DNA from: Micrasema longulum
Lineage: Eukaryota; Arthropoda; Insecta; Trichoptera; Brachycentridae
Direction of reading: 5' to 3'
Length of the DNA stretch: 64,000 bases
Assembly (NCBI GenBank): GCA_022494885.1
Contig: JAGVSM010003542.1
Coordinates: 62,001-126,000 of the forward strand
The position numbers were made by a program, and so were the translations under genes. Positions 45,170 to 55,289 of this stretch are shown one piece after another (positions within the stretch are counted from its first letter, which is position 1; each line of letters starts with the position of its first letter). The notes under the pieces are model-generated. The model saw only the letters and a program-made list of their open reading frames with translations. It did no database searches and was not told the origin of the DNA.

Positions 45170-45289
45170 AATAGTGATATCAAATTACCACCCGTGTGTA
45201 AGGAAAAAACGAGTTATTTATTGAGTCCACGTGTAGTATTTAGTAAACATGATAAAAATAAAAAAGGGATCAATTCATTAGTTACGTAA

Positions 45290-45339
45290 ACCTTGACGAA
45301 GAAGCTTGTTTGCTTTGAAACCGGTCGGTGGAAAATAAA
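45290..45339 (+). ncRNA. Hammerhead-like motif downstream of PLE GIY-YIG
   Basis: Order: ACC, UUGACGAAGA, a hairpin AAGC-UUGUUU-GCUU, then GAAAC, CGGUC, GGU. ACC pairs with GGU (stem I). GAAACCGGUC equals the block in the 25.8 and 60.4 kb motifs. The core before stem II (GACGAAGA) departs from CUGANGA. Confidence 0.4.
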
Positions 45340-45867
45340 AATTAGTGGTTAAAAACAAAGTTGATTTATTTATTTTATTATTATAAATAAAGTTTCATTA
45401 ATGCACAGTCTTTATTAAAATCAACAGAAAAACAGGCATTGTCAAAACCAAGCGTAATTCTGTGAAACCATATTAAATAAATACATAGAAAATTAAAGCG
45501 CTTCCTCTGAACTGGAATCCAGAAATTAGGGAAAACGTTTATTGATATTTTCAGCAATCATTTTCACATTATCTTCAGCGTTTATTTAGTCTCAACCAGA
45601 AGCTCGGCTAAGCAAAACAAACTCTTCTGAAGTTTCTCTTCACAGAACCACCCTTAATCCAACCCCCAGCCCCACCTCCTGAGGCGGAAGGAAGTAATAT
45701 CTATCCAATCTCACAGCAGTAAGTAGGGAACCGTAAGCCCGCATCTTTTTCCATCCCCTATCTCTACTTTACATTCAGTATATGGACGAGTATTTCCAGC
45801 TACACGAAAGCAAAACTTTTGAACCAACACATTTATTTCCTAATCATCATAATTTAAATTACTCTTA

Positions 45868-45925
45868 CATGGAAGGTTGGATGATCAGTTTTACGCTTCA
45901 GGTGTTAGTCCAGGAACAATAGGGA
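45868..45925 (-). repeat. SINE family 1 fragment
   Basis: GATGATCAGTTTTACGCTTC, AGGTGTTAGTCC and AGGAACAATAG match the antisense body of SINE family 1. Confidence 0.55.
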
Positions 45926-46614
45926 CGAGGTTGTCAGCTTCGAGATTAGCAATTAGCAAAAATTGACAAATCTGCTTTCCTTTCATACTTTTACATTTAT
46001 TTGCTTTTTATATATTTTGATATTTTTATGTTTTTTTTTAATATGTATTTTTAGTTTTTTTATTTTGTATTTTTGTATTATTTAATATAGCACTCAATCT
46101 TATTTCGCATATTATTTATTACTCCTATTTCTTACTACAGTGTAAAGTGAGTTTATAGAAACCATATCTCAATTATGTTTTTATATATATATATATTTTT
46201 TCTATTTATTTTAATGATACTATTATTTTGTTTTTGATTTTAATACTACTGTTGATTTCAACGATACTGTTATTTTGTACATTTGATTATGTATGAATAT
46301 AAATTTGTGTAATTTATAATTTACATTTTATTATTTGTGTCTGATTATCTTTTTTAAATTGAATTATTTGGAATTTTATTATTTATTAGTTATAGCTTTT
46401 TTCTGGATTTTTAATTTATTGTATCACACGTCATTATATTTGAATCTAATTAATTTTACTATTTTTTTTTTATTGTTATTTATTATGACCTGACACGGGC
46501 ATAGCCTAAAAAGTCTTAATAAGTTCATTTTTAATTAAATTAGTGTAATTTTGAATGAATAAATAATTAAAATATTCCAGTCAAAAACAAATACTTCACG
46601 TTCAACTTTCTCGA

Positions 46615-46888
46615 AATCGAATCCATGGTAGGTGAATGTGCAAACCACTACATTCTATGACAGACTTATCTTCCCTCGGTTCGTTCCTGGCAGGGTGGAC
46701 GTGAAACATTGGCTTTAAATGTGTTTCTACACCACAATATTTCATTGTTCCTGGACTGATATCGGAAGCGTAGGACTGATCCCCTTTCCTTTCATGTAGC
46801 AAAAAAGATCCACGTACGCTGCATTTGTAGTGCCAATGCAGTACCCTGTACACCACTGGGTGCGGACAGATAAATAATGGTGATGAAA
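46615..46888 (+). repeat. SINE family 1, near full length
   Basis: The degenerate tRNA-like head (46615-46695, B-box-like CGGTTCGTTCCTGG) is followed by the complete body: ACGTGAAACATTGGCTTTAA, CACAATATTTCATTGTTCC, GGAAGCGTAGGACTGATC, a TGTAGTGCCAATGCAGTACC block and GGGTGCGGACAG, ending ATGGTGATGA. The best copy for defining the family. Confidence 0.8.
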
Positions 46889-47184
46889 TAGTAAAATCAA
46901 TTTTATATTACTGTTGCGGTGTATTTTTTGCATCATCAATAAAAAAACAAATAATTTTTTTGTTTTTTATAATCATTTTCAGCACTGTATAAAATAACCT
47001 TTCGAATGAAACCTGAAATTTAAATTTAAAGGGGGTGGGTGCTATAATAATTAGACATGCTATAAAAATTGGACACTATATGCAATTGTCAAAAATAAGT
47101 AAACTTAAGAATTTATCTCCTCCATTATTATACATTTTTTATTGTTAACAAATTACAACAGGGATCGAGAATACCTTAAATAAG

Positions 47185-47280
47185 GGAATCTAGAAGGGAG
47201 TCTAGGCGTTTACAGGGCTTATGACCTGTCATTGGCTGGTTTAAGTGGCCACTTTACACACTGTGTAACATTCACTATTT
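47185..47280 (-). repeat. Repeat A fragment
   Basis: GGGAGTCTAGGCGTTTACAG, GGCTTATGACCTGTCATTGG, then TTTAAGTGGCCACTTTACAC. Reverse orientation. Confidence 0.8.
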
Positions 47281-47287
47281 TGCCACA

Positions 47288-47577
47288 TAGCGTAATACTG
47301 ATCATCTTACCTTCATGTAACAAAAATAATCACGTTACGCTGCGATTAATGTACTGATTTAGTGTCCAGTGCACCATTAGGTGCGGAAAGGGAACGATAG
47401 TTATAATGAATTTACACTTCAACATTTCATTGTCTCTGGACCGGCACCTAAAGCGTAAGACTGATCACCTTACTGTTATGTAACAGATCATTAATATACG
47501 CTGTGTTTGGTGTACCAACGCAATGCCCTATGCGCCGTCGGGTCTCGACAGGGACGTGATAATGATGAGACTAAGAC
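47288..47577 (+). repeat. SINE family 1, two partial bodies in tandem
   Basis: The first body (47288-47395) has ATACTGATCATCTTACC, TTCATGTAACAAAAATAATC and ACCATTAGGTGCGGA. The second (47405-47577) has CAACATTTCATTGTCTCTGG, AAGCGTAAGACTGATCACC, TTGGTGTACCAACGCAATGC and the ATAATGATGA tail. Either one insertion into another or unequal exchange. Confidence 0.75.
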
Positions 47578-48049
47578 GTGTTTAATATTTATTGTGCTGT
47601 AGTACAAAACTAGAGACTGAATCTCTCTTACCGCAGTACGAAAACTAAGCTTGCCATACCAACTATTAGTCTTAAGTTATTCTACTTCTCTGTTGTTCAC
47701 ACCACCTGTCAAGGCACCAATCTACATATTATATACTTGTTAAGTAGATCACGAGTCACTCCCTGGGTGCGACTAGGGTGCCTCAGGGGTGGTTATTGGG
47801 CCTTCTCCTTTCTTCCCACATTCATTCCCTCGACAGACACTTAGATTTAGAGAAACTAATAATATATTATTTACATCCTTTTCAAATCCATTAATATTCT
47901 CATGTTTTAAATAAATTAATACATATAAAAATAATTATGCTTCTACTAGTTAAAGCATCAGAATATATGGTTGCATAATAAATCATGTTTGATAGGTATC
48001 AAAATTATTTCAAAACGAAACATGCATATTTTTGGTTGTTATAATTTAC

Positions 48050-48586
48050 ATATTTATTTATTTATTATATATACGGCCTAAGCCAATTACAACAGTAACA
48101 TGAAGAAACATAAATGCAAGAAACTGAACAAAAAGAACATAAAACTATTTAGCAAAGACAAACAAGGGCAAAACAATAATTGTATACGATATATTAAAAA
48201 AACAAAAGACCTAAAACTTTGAGCTAAACCATGCCAATCCAACTTCATTCCACACTGTTTAGTCGCGAAGAGATCGTATTGTATGGCTTGCATTTTATTC
48301 CTCTTATATCTTTAAGACATCTTCCTATACTCTTGACAAACAAATTATTCACTATCAAACAACATGGTATTGATGCTAGTTTACATTGTGTAATAAGGAA
48401 AACAAAAAATATATGTTTCAGCAAAAAAATATTAAACAATGAAACATCAAAATGTAGAGCACAGACAACCCGTCTGTCAGCGGCCGTCGAAGGGCCCATA
48501 TGAAAATAAATATTTTCCAATAAAGATGTATTATAAATTAAATATTTACAAACAAAACGTTCTTCTTTAAAAAAAATAAAAAACAC
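48050..48586 (-). other. LINE-like 3' end and unidentified ORF
   Basis: TATTTATTTATTTATTATAT at 48053 looks like a minus-strand LINE tail. Further up, a 113-codon minus-strand frame (48245-48586) reads FKEERFVCKYLIYNTSLLEN, CALHFDVSLFNIFLLKHIFF and IGRCLKDIRGIKCKPYNTIS. I do not recognise it. A second frame (48087-48293) overlaps its end. It could be a decayed element ORF or chance. It ends just before the Penelope-type palindrome. Confidence 0.3.
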
Positions 48587-48627
48587 AATTACATCAAGGT
48601 TCGTAGGTTTTCACGGCCTTCAGAATA

Positions 48628-48824
48628 TAGATAGTGTTTTTCTGGGTTATTATGCCGTGTTTGTGGGCTTTGTATTGCCGACGTTTCGGAGCACATTGCA
48701 GTGTCCATCTTCAGGGCTGAAATTCATTCATTCAGCCCTGAAGATGGACACTGCAATGTGCTCCGAAACGTCGGCAATACAAAGCCCACAAACACGGCAT
48801 AATAACCCAGAAAAACACTATCTA
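48628..48824. mobile_element. Penelope-type perfect palindrome (94-bp arms)
   Basis: Arms 48628-48721 and 48731-48824 are exact reverse complements with a 9-bp spacer, ATTCATTCA. The arm contains CTGGGTTATTATGCCGTG, TTTGTGGGCTTTGTATTGCC, GACGTTTCGGAGCACATTGC and TCCATCTTCAGGGCTGAA. To the left, GGTTTTCACGGCCTTCAG is the same type of flank as at 34.06 kb. Perfect identity argues for recent formation. Confidence 0.9.
48735..48775 (+). ncRNA. Hammerhead-like ribozyme motif (also on minus at 48677-48717)
   Basis: Order: GCC, CUGAAGA, U, a hairpin GGACAC-UGCAAU-GUGCUCC, GAAAC, GUC, GGC. GCC pairs with GGC as stem I. CUGAAGA satisfies CUGANGA. Stem II has six pairs and one bulge. GUC is the classical cleavage triplet. 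Stem III is the palindromic ACGU with no loop, which only works between two molecules or two tandem copies. Confidence 0.55.
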
Positions 48825-49019
48825 AACACAATTACATATTAAAGATTTGAATTCAAATATTTGATCAATTTTTTTTTTTAAGGATTATGCGAGGCACGAT
48901 TTAACCTAGAATATAAGGAAAACTAATGATTTTTCTTTGATATCTTTTTTATTCAAACTATTTATCTTGAAATCATTTAAACAAATTTTAATCTTATACT
49001 TAGTTTGGTATACATTTTT

Positions 49020-49180
49020 AGAGGCGTAATCTGCCGGTCGAAAAGTAATTATTCTTTAGTGACGTAAATCTAAGTATATTTTTAATCGAAATTCCTTAAA
49101 AAAATATTATGTCTTTATTTTTTTAAATGGCGCAATTTAAAAAAAAAGCCATTTAAAATGGTGAAATCATATTATTTACT
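49020..49180 (-). repeat. Dispersed repeat D, copy 2
   Basis: AGAGGCGTAATCTGCCGGTC and GAAAAGTAATTA, with an AAAATGGTGAAATCATA end, are the reverse of the 29.0-29.2 kb copy. Confidence 0.5.
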
Positions 49181-49184
49181 TGCA

Positions 49185-50575
49185 TTTTACTGGTCTACAT
49201 CATTAATAATTTGAGAAATTTAGATGGTTTCCTATTTTAGATAAATTTTCTTGTTTGCTCCGCATAATATCTACTCGTATATATTTTTTTGTATTTTTCT
49301 GTCTTTTTGTTGTTTTCTCATTATTGTCTAATTTAATTTCCTAAAACGCTTCTTTAACCAACTTTTAGATCTTAATTTTCAGAGTAAAATTTATCCAATT
49401 TAAAAAACCGATCATAATTTATCGTAAATATTATATTTGTACTTATAGAAAATTGTCAAAATATCCTAGGTTATTGTACTTTTATTAGTAATCCAGTAAT
49501 AGATGTAACATTATGTATCGAGAAATGTAAAAGACACGTGAAATGAAGGTGTTCCCAATAAAAAAACCATAGGAATAGTTTGAATAAAATATTTAACTTT
49601 TCATGTAAACTATAACATACAACTAACATAAATATGTGTATCGCAAGCTTTACAAACTACGCAAAATTTCTATACAGCCTATAAAATGGACCACAACATG
49701 TACCGTTTTATAGTTGTGTTTAAAAAAAACATCTTTTGACACTAATACTGGTTACAGGTGTTCTTCCCTCGAAGGAATCGTAAAAACAATTTCAACAAAA
49801 AGGAGGAAAAACATATTCCCGAAAGAATCGTCCCAGATCCAAGAAAAAATTCTAAATTTCCTTTTTACCGTCTAAATATTCTCTCTGTAGAGAAGTTTTT
49901 TATACTGTCGATATTTATTCCTTTGTTTTATTAAAATATTTATTCAGATTTATGTATTATATTTTCACTTTCGTGTTTTCTATATGAAAGCCTCAGATCC
50001 CAAATGTTCGAGAAATTTTATCCTTCAAGCGGTTATATGAATTATTGCTAATAACTAGAAATGTTTATTTCATGTTGATAACCTAACGTACTCGTATAAC
50101 AACTCTTTAGACCTCCATAATATCCTTCTTGCAAAAGTTAATGTTTTTAAATAATATATCTTACGCAATGTAGATGATGTAGATTGTCAATAATTTTTAA
50201 AACGTGAAAAATCTGGGTTTACAAGGCTTTAAAGCACCTCAGAGAACCCTAAGATTTAATAGCACCACCTTGCTTGTATTTCTTTGATTGTTGAAAACTA
50301 TATTATTTGTTACAATTTCACTTTGTTTACTATTTTCTCAAGCACGTGAATGTGCGTGTTTCTCGTAAAATCAATATTTATTATTTAGTTGAATGTTCGT
50401 ACGTTAGCAAAGTAAGTAAATATTGATCTATGTATAACCTTTACATCTCGAGCGGAAAATAAACCAAAATAAATTATTCATAGATTAATAATATCGATGA
50501 TCATGTTGTTCTGTAAGTAGATAAAAATAATAGCTAATACGGAAGTCGTATAAAGTTTCAGTAATAAGACGTCAA
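49185..50575. other. No feature recognised
   Basis: AT-rich sequence with no convincing frame or repeat match. Confidence 0.5.
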
Positions 50576-50579
50576 AATT

Positions 50580-51002
50580 TGGTATTCAGATTTGACGTTC
50601 TAACCCCGGGTAGCCGATATTCCTTATTTATATCCGCGTGTAACATATAACGACTGTCCCCATTAGACGGCACAGAGAAAAAAGTTTCTGTATAGAATGT
50701 CGGAGTCTCCAATCAAGCTGCGAAAATGTTTTTACTCCTTCGAATTGTCGGGATGGATAAACCCCGGGTGTATCAGAAAAGGAACACGAATTCTAGTGTT
50801 TATTTTGACTCTCTTACTCCTGTGGATGACGTCACTGCGACCTCTTCCCTCTGCGTCCTTCCGACCCCCGCCGCAGTGGGGTTACAGGCGAGCTGAACTT
50901 TCCACTTGTGCCGCGTATAAATTTACATCTTTAGTGCTCGAATTTACGACTTTTTCATTATGTGAAGGCTCCTCCCCGGGAGCTAGAAACCCACCTTTGT
51001 AA
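50580..51002 (+). other. GC-richer island with a 101-codon ORF
   Basis: Local composition rises well above the AT-rich background. An ORF 50697-51002 runs MSESPIKLRKCFYSFELSGW, then ILVFILTLLLLWMTSL (a possible hydrophobic helix), and ends in a proline-rich stretch. An exact TGACGTCA lies at 50827-50834. No homology is recognised; the ORF may be by chance. The ORF stop abuts the 50.99-51.47 kb direct repeat, whose first unit begins inside its 3' end. Confidence 0.35.
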
Positions 51003-51470
51003 ACAATTATTATGAATTATCCCATTTAGTTCAATGCAATTAGGTACTCAATACTCATGCCAGCCAATTGGAAAATAGGTTGCAAAGAGATAACTTTTAT
51101 GTCCGCATCTTTACGCTCCGCGCACCGTACTGCGCGAGTTTCTATCCGACTTTTATTACACATTTTACCTACCATATTTATAATTGTTAATTAGAAACTT
51201 TGCCTAGCTTACAAGAGTACATACCCCGTTCCGAGCTAGGCAATTACATTTTAATATATATTATCGTTTACAAGTTCGTTTATTTTAAAGAAAGAAGAGA
51301 CACTTGCCATATTCACCTTTGAAAACAATTATTATGAATTATTCCATTTAGTTCAATGCAATTACAATACTCATGCCAGCCAATTGGAAAATAGGTTGCA
51401 AAGAGATAACTTTTATGTCCGCATTTTTACACTCCGCGCCTAAAGAAAGAAGAGACATTTGCAATATAAA
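50992..51470 (+). repeat. 322-bp tandem duplication, first unit interrupted
   Basis: Unit 1 begins at CACCTTTG (50992), unit 2 at 51314. AATTATTATGAATTATYCCA, TTTAGTTCAATGCAATTA, TGCCAGCCAATTGGAAAATA and AACTTTTATGTCCGCAT are nearly identical. After CTCCGCGC, unit 1 carries 160 bp (51125-51284) that unit 2 lacks, then both show TAAAGAAAGAAGAGACA. The extra piece is a LINE 3' hairpin segment. Confidence 0.8.
51125..51284 (-). mobile_element. LINE 3'-end insertion with GCCTAGCT hairpin
   Basis: Contains TTGCCTAGCTTACAAGAG and GTTCCGAGCTAGGCAATTA, whose GCCTAGCT/AGCTAGGC arms form a stem, plus ACATTTTAATATATATTAT. The same 3' end lies at 57.67-57.76 kb. It is absent from the second unit of the surrounding duplication, so it either inserted after the duplication or was lost from unit 2. 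Confidence 0.65.
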
Positions 51471-51507
51471 CTTGCTACAAAACATATATATAAATATAAA
51501 CAATTTT

Positions 51508-51766
51508 ATTATTATCATTCCCTTTCAGCACCTAATGGTGCATAGGGTACGACATTAGTACACCAATTGCAGTATATCTTAATCATACTTTTTTTGTTAC
51601 ATAAAGGTAAGATGATAATTCTTACGCTTCAGGTACCAATCCAGGGACTATGAATTATTCTAGTGCAAAAACACCTTTGTTATTTCATATCAACCATGCC
51701 GAGAATCGAACCCGAGACCTCTAGCAAGGTAGGAAAACGCGCAGACCGTTACACCACGAGGCCGAC
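51508..51766 (-). repeat. SINE family 1, full length with tRNA-like head
   Basis: Antisense head: GGCCTCGTGGTGTAACGGTC (A-box TGGTGTAACGG) and TCTCGGGTTCGATTCTCGG (B-box). Body: TACCTGAAGCGTAAGAATTA, ATCTTACCTTTATGTAAC and CCTATGCACCATTAGG. The 3' tail ATGATAATAATAAAA is the antisense of TTTTATTATTATCAT at 51506. The polymerase III boxes make this the most promoter-competent SINE in the window. Confidence 0.8.
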
Positions 51767-51884
51767 AAATATACCGTTTACACGAATTAAATTGTGTATC
51801 ACACATATAGGATACACATTTTGAAAATATTTTATATAGGCGAAAGTTTTTACTAATTATTTGTTTTTTTTTATATTTTATTTT

Positions 51885-52016
51885 CAACATCGAGTAAGAA
51901 TTTTCAATCCACAGCTGCCTCTGAGCATCAAACTTTCTGACTCCCTATCTATCAATGACCGATGTCATGAAAGAGCATGGTCAACACCTTCAACCTGACA
52001 ACACTTCTGCCTTTTC
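51885..52016 (-). mobile_element. LINE C-terminal remnant (same family as 58.4 kb)
   Basis: TCAATCCACAGCTGCCTC, TTTCTGACTCCCTATC, CAATGACCGATGTCATGAAA, GAGCATGGTCAACACCTT and TGACAACACTTCTGCC match 58411-58517. It is cut at 52018 by MITE family 1. Confidence 0.7.
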
Positions 52017-52018
52017 AT

Positions 52019-52392
52019 AATAGGGAAATATCACATACTACGAACACCGATAAAAATATATTAAATGGATTTAAAATAATTAATTGTAACTTTAAAATCA
52101 ATGTGGATGTTGTGGATAAATTCAATTTTTTTTTAAATACGTTTAGTGACGTCAAGATTCGTGACAATGTTCTAAACAAATTTAAATGATTAGGAACAAA
52201 TTAACATAAATCGTGACTAATAAGGGACGCGGCCAATGGAATGACCGTTTTTGCGGGTATTCAAAATTACAAATTAAAAAATATTTTTTATGCTACTAAT
52301 AAGTAAGAAAATAGATTTTTTTACTGGACAGTATTTCAGAGACCTTTATTACTTCAAAAATGTTTTTTGCAAAAACGTGGTATTTCCCTATT
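52019..52392. mobile_element. MITE family 1, copy 2 (374 bp)
   Basis: The left end AATAGGGAAATATCAC and right end GTGGTATTTCCCTATT are a clear 16-bp inverted repeat with one mismatch. The body is collinear with 16.06-16.48 kb (TGACGTCAAGATT at 52147, GGCCAATGGAATGACCG, TATGCTACTAATAAGTAA). It sits directly against the LINE remnant to its left, consistent with insertion into it. Confidence 0.85.
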
Positions 52393-52499
52393 CCAGTAAA
52401 ATAAGCAGCTTTGCATTTTTTAATAACTTAATAAATCAATGGATTGTAATTTTTTTCACCACACCATTTGTAAGCAAAATATTAACTTCCTAGTGTGTT

Positions 52500-53200
52500 T
52501 GACCAACTACAATTGGTTGCGCGAGTGGTTGATGGGATTGAGTGGTTTGTGGCTGGATGGACCACCAGCGGATGAAGGTCCACCTATCCTACCCAAACTG
52601 TGATCTCCCAACTTTTAATGTTTGTTATTCTCCTCGTCTTTTTGGCCATGGGTAGCTTTAGTTGCTATGGGAACAATTTCCCATATCCATAGCAACCAAC
52701 ATCAACAAACACACGTTTTTTTCTTGATAATGTCTGCCAACTACGGCATGTTCATAATTTTATCAGCCCGCATCTGCTCATCCTATAATCATCTGCCCGC
52801 ATCTGAATATATTTACATCATCTGACCGCCGCTCCGCCACATTCATCTTTATATTTTCCAAATAACTATAGTGAAAGTGCCGTGTTCACCAAAAAGGAAA
52901 AAACTACCCAGAAGCCAGGACTTGGAGATATCATCCGGATTCCTGTCCCTGATTCCCTTTCCTGTCTTTCAAAGGTAGGATTTTTGTCTACAGAAGTTTG
53001 TTTTGCCGCATACTGTTCGGTTCCACATTTTCCCCACAAATTTTAACACAGATCAACGGATTCAGTCAAATAATATCCACACAAAATTATAATGGCCACC
53101 CTAACTATTTTAAGCAATCCCAATGTGTGTTATTTCCTCTTAAATTCCATAGTGAAACATTCTGCGAATCCATGTCCTTATTTAATTAGTGAGTGAGTTG
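52500..53200. other. GC-richer stretch, unassigned
   Basis: Less AT-rich than the flanks. 52655-52692 has the inverted pair GTTGCTATGG/CCATAGCAAC. 52860-53000 reads weakly protein-like in two frames (KKEKTTQKPGLGDIIRIPVP) but has stops. It may be an old transposon ORF. Confidence 0.35.
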
Positions 53201-53584
53201 AAAATCTACTAATTTTCACATTTCAAGTCTGCAAATTTCGCATTAGAAATACCGAATTTCATTTATGTTCGCTTATATACGAAAACCTCAGTCGGATATA
53301 AGCTTACGCAATGCGTTTTCTTAATCTATGGTTTCCTAAGATAGCGGTGCCGTTACCTCGGGGCTGTCATGTAGGGGTGGACGACGACATTAAGACATTG
53401 ACTGTACAAACCGGGGCCTGTATTACAGTGGAAAGTTAACGTTCATCTTCAATTTTATGTACAAAGTAAAATTACGTTTTCTGTACGAAAAGTAGAATAT
53501 GTTTACATTTTTATTTCTTAACATGTTCAATAAAGAAATTCAGTGTTTTTTTATTCTATTAATTGTCTTTTAAAAGGAGCCGAT

Positions 53585-53905
53585 TTAAAAAAAAGAATTT
53601 TATAAGCGCCATGAATTTTGAAGCTTTTGTATTTCTTAAATTACTCCGCGTGTGACGTCTCATGTTCTCTTCCCCTTCTTCTCGTTGAGTTCTGCTGATT
53701 GGCCAGTTGACTAACCGTGAACCGGAAATCGATTCGGAAGAACTAGTTACATCATTCAAAGTAGTTCGTTTTTATTATTTTTTCATACATTTTCAAGATA
53801 CTTCTCCGTACATTTTAATGCTCTAAGTTTTACTGTGCGTAAAAATACATTTTTTATATCTCACAATATGGCACATTTTAACCCTCTTGCAAGAATGTTA
53901 AGACT
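53585..53905 (+). repeat. Repeat C copy
   Basis: AAGCGCCATGAATTTTGAA, TTAAATTACTCCGCGTG, TGATTGGCCAGTTGACTAAC, GATTCGGAAGAACTAGTTAC and TTCAAAGTAGTTCG, with a 3' part TTTTCATACATTTTCAAGA and TTTTACTGTGCGTAAAAATA. The central promoter-like TGACGTC site is degraded here. Confidence 0.65.
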
Positions 53906-54355
53906 CTATAACAAAATGGAACAAAAGTAAATATTGACGTTTATCATGATAGAGCTAATAATCATAAAAAAAATATTACTCTTTTTCTTAAATCAAATGT
54001 CCAATCTTTATTTTTGTGTAAGCAAATTTATTTTATTTTATTCAGTTACTTCTAATTTTTTCTTTTCTTCTCTCAATTCAATCAACTCAATTTTATTTCT
54101 TTAACTTGATCTTTATTCTTATCTATAACTTTATCTTTATTATTATTCAAACTGATTTAATTAAGCTACACACTTATTTTACATGATTTATGAAAGATGG
54201 TGTAGTACTATAATTGAGGATGTATACGAAGAATGATACCGATGATTACTTACAAATTGTATGTATTTTATGCATGATTGTTGAACTTCCAAATAAAAAA
54301 CTTTTTTTTTTTTTTTTAATATTAGCGTTCTTATGATTTACCCAAATATTTAATT

Positions 54356-54480
54356 TTGAGGGCCATTTTCAACGAGTTGTAAATAACTCACTATTAGAAA
54401 ATGGTAATCAAGTTGGGGTAGAGTGGGATTCGAACCACAGACCTTTGGTCCGTGAGTCCGAGACACTAGCCTTCTCAATC
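54356..54480 (-). repeat. SINE family 3, best copy
   Basis: The 3' part on the plus strand is GAGGGCCATTTTCAACGAG, then GTTGTAAATAACTCACTATT and AGAAAATGGTAATCAAG. The head, antisense, is CTAGTGTCTCGGACTC (A-box region) and GTGGTTCGAATCCCAC (exact B-box GGTTCGAATCC). The tRNA-like head is again too diverged for a working tRNA. Confidence 0.75.
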
Positions 54481-54849
54481 AACTCTCTCTAGGAAATTGA
54501 CGCTATCATTGGGGCAATTACGAACTCTACCTTCATCGATACATATCGAGACGGTATAAAGTAAGATCGATATTTATGTACGAAAATGTGGATATTTGTA
54601 TGAAAATTTAAAGTATCTTCGTCGGTAACCTGTAATGGAACGTGTTTAGAAAAAAATGTATGCATATTCTATTTTTTATACAGAAAACTTAATTTTACTT
54701 TGTAGATGAAATTATAGATAAATCTTAACTTCCTATTGTAATACGGAACCTTGTCACCGTTAAAACGGCCGTCTTATTACGCCTGCCGCATCACAACCTA
54801 TCATAGCCGCTAGATAACGGCCCCGCTTTATTAAGAAGCCATAGTTTTA

Positions 54850-55285
54850 AATGGGCAAATTAAATACGCAGCAGCGTTGGGAAAATCGTTACCGCACTTT
54901 TTCTACAGGTAAAATTACTGAAATGTTTTTTTCCAACGCTGGCTGATGTAGCAAACTTCCGTCGTCATCACCAAAGTACTTTTGAAACGACCCAAATTTT
55001 TACCGGACACGGAGCTATGAGAAGTTACTTATTTGGGTTTAAATTAAGGAATGTGACTATTGTCCATGCGATGATATTTCTTCACAGGGTATCGAACATC
55101 TGTTATTTCAGTGCCCATTTTTCAATTTACAACGCCATAATCTTGAAGCAGAATGCAGGAAAGATGGGATACATTTAACAGATATCCACACTGTTGTTAA
55201 AAGTAGTTATCACGCGCCATTGTTTTTGGACTTTGCAACAATGGCGATTGGACTCTTAAAGGTAATAAACCAAAATCAGTGATCG
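54850..55285 (+). mobile_element. LINE C-terminus: RNase H end and CCHC-like finger
   Basis: The plus strand reads QQRWENRYRTFSTGKITEMF, FETTQIFTGHGAMRSYLFGF, then CDYCPCDDISSQGIEHLLFQ, CPFFNLQRHNLEAEC and YHAPLFLDFATMAIGLLK, with a frameshift near 55038. [FL]TGHG.....YL, followed by a C-x2-C...H-x4-C motif in the ECP/EH[LV]LF[EQ]C setting, is the standard end of R1/I/Jockey-group LINE polyproteins. The finger is intact. Upstream RT is missing. Confidence 0.85.
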
Positions 55286-55289
55286 AACA

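Noticed and set aside
51690..51766. Possible tRNA gene on the minus strand
   Set aside because: Pol III boxes are good, but the sequence continues into the SINE family 1 body shared with four other places.
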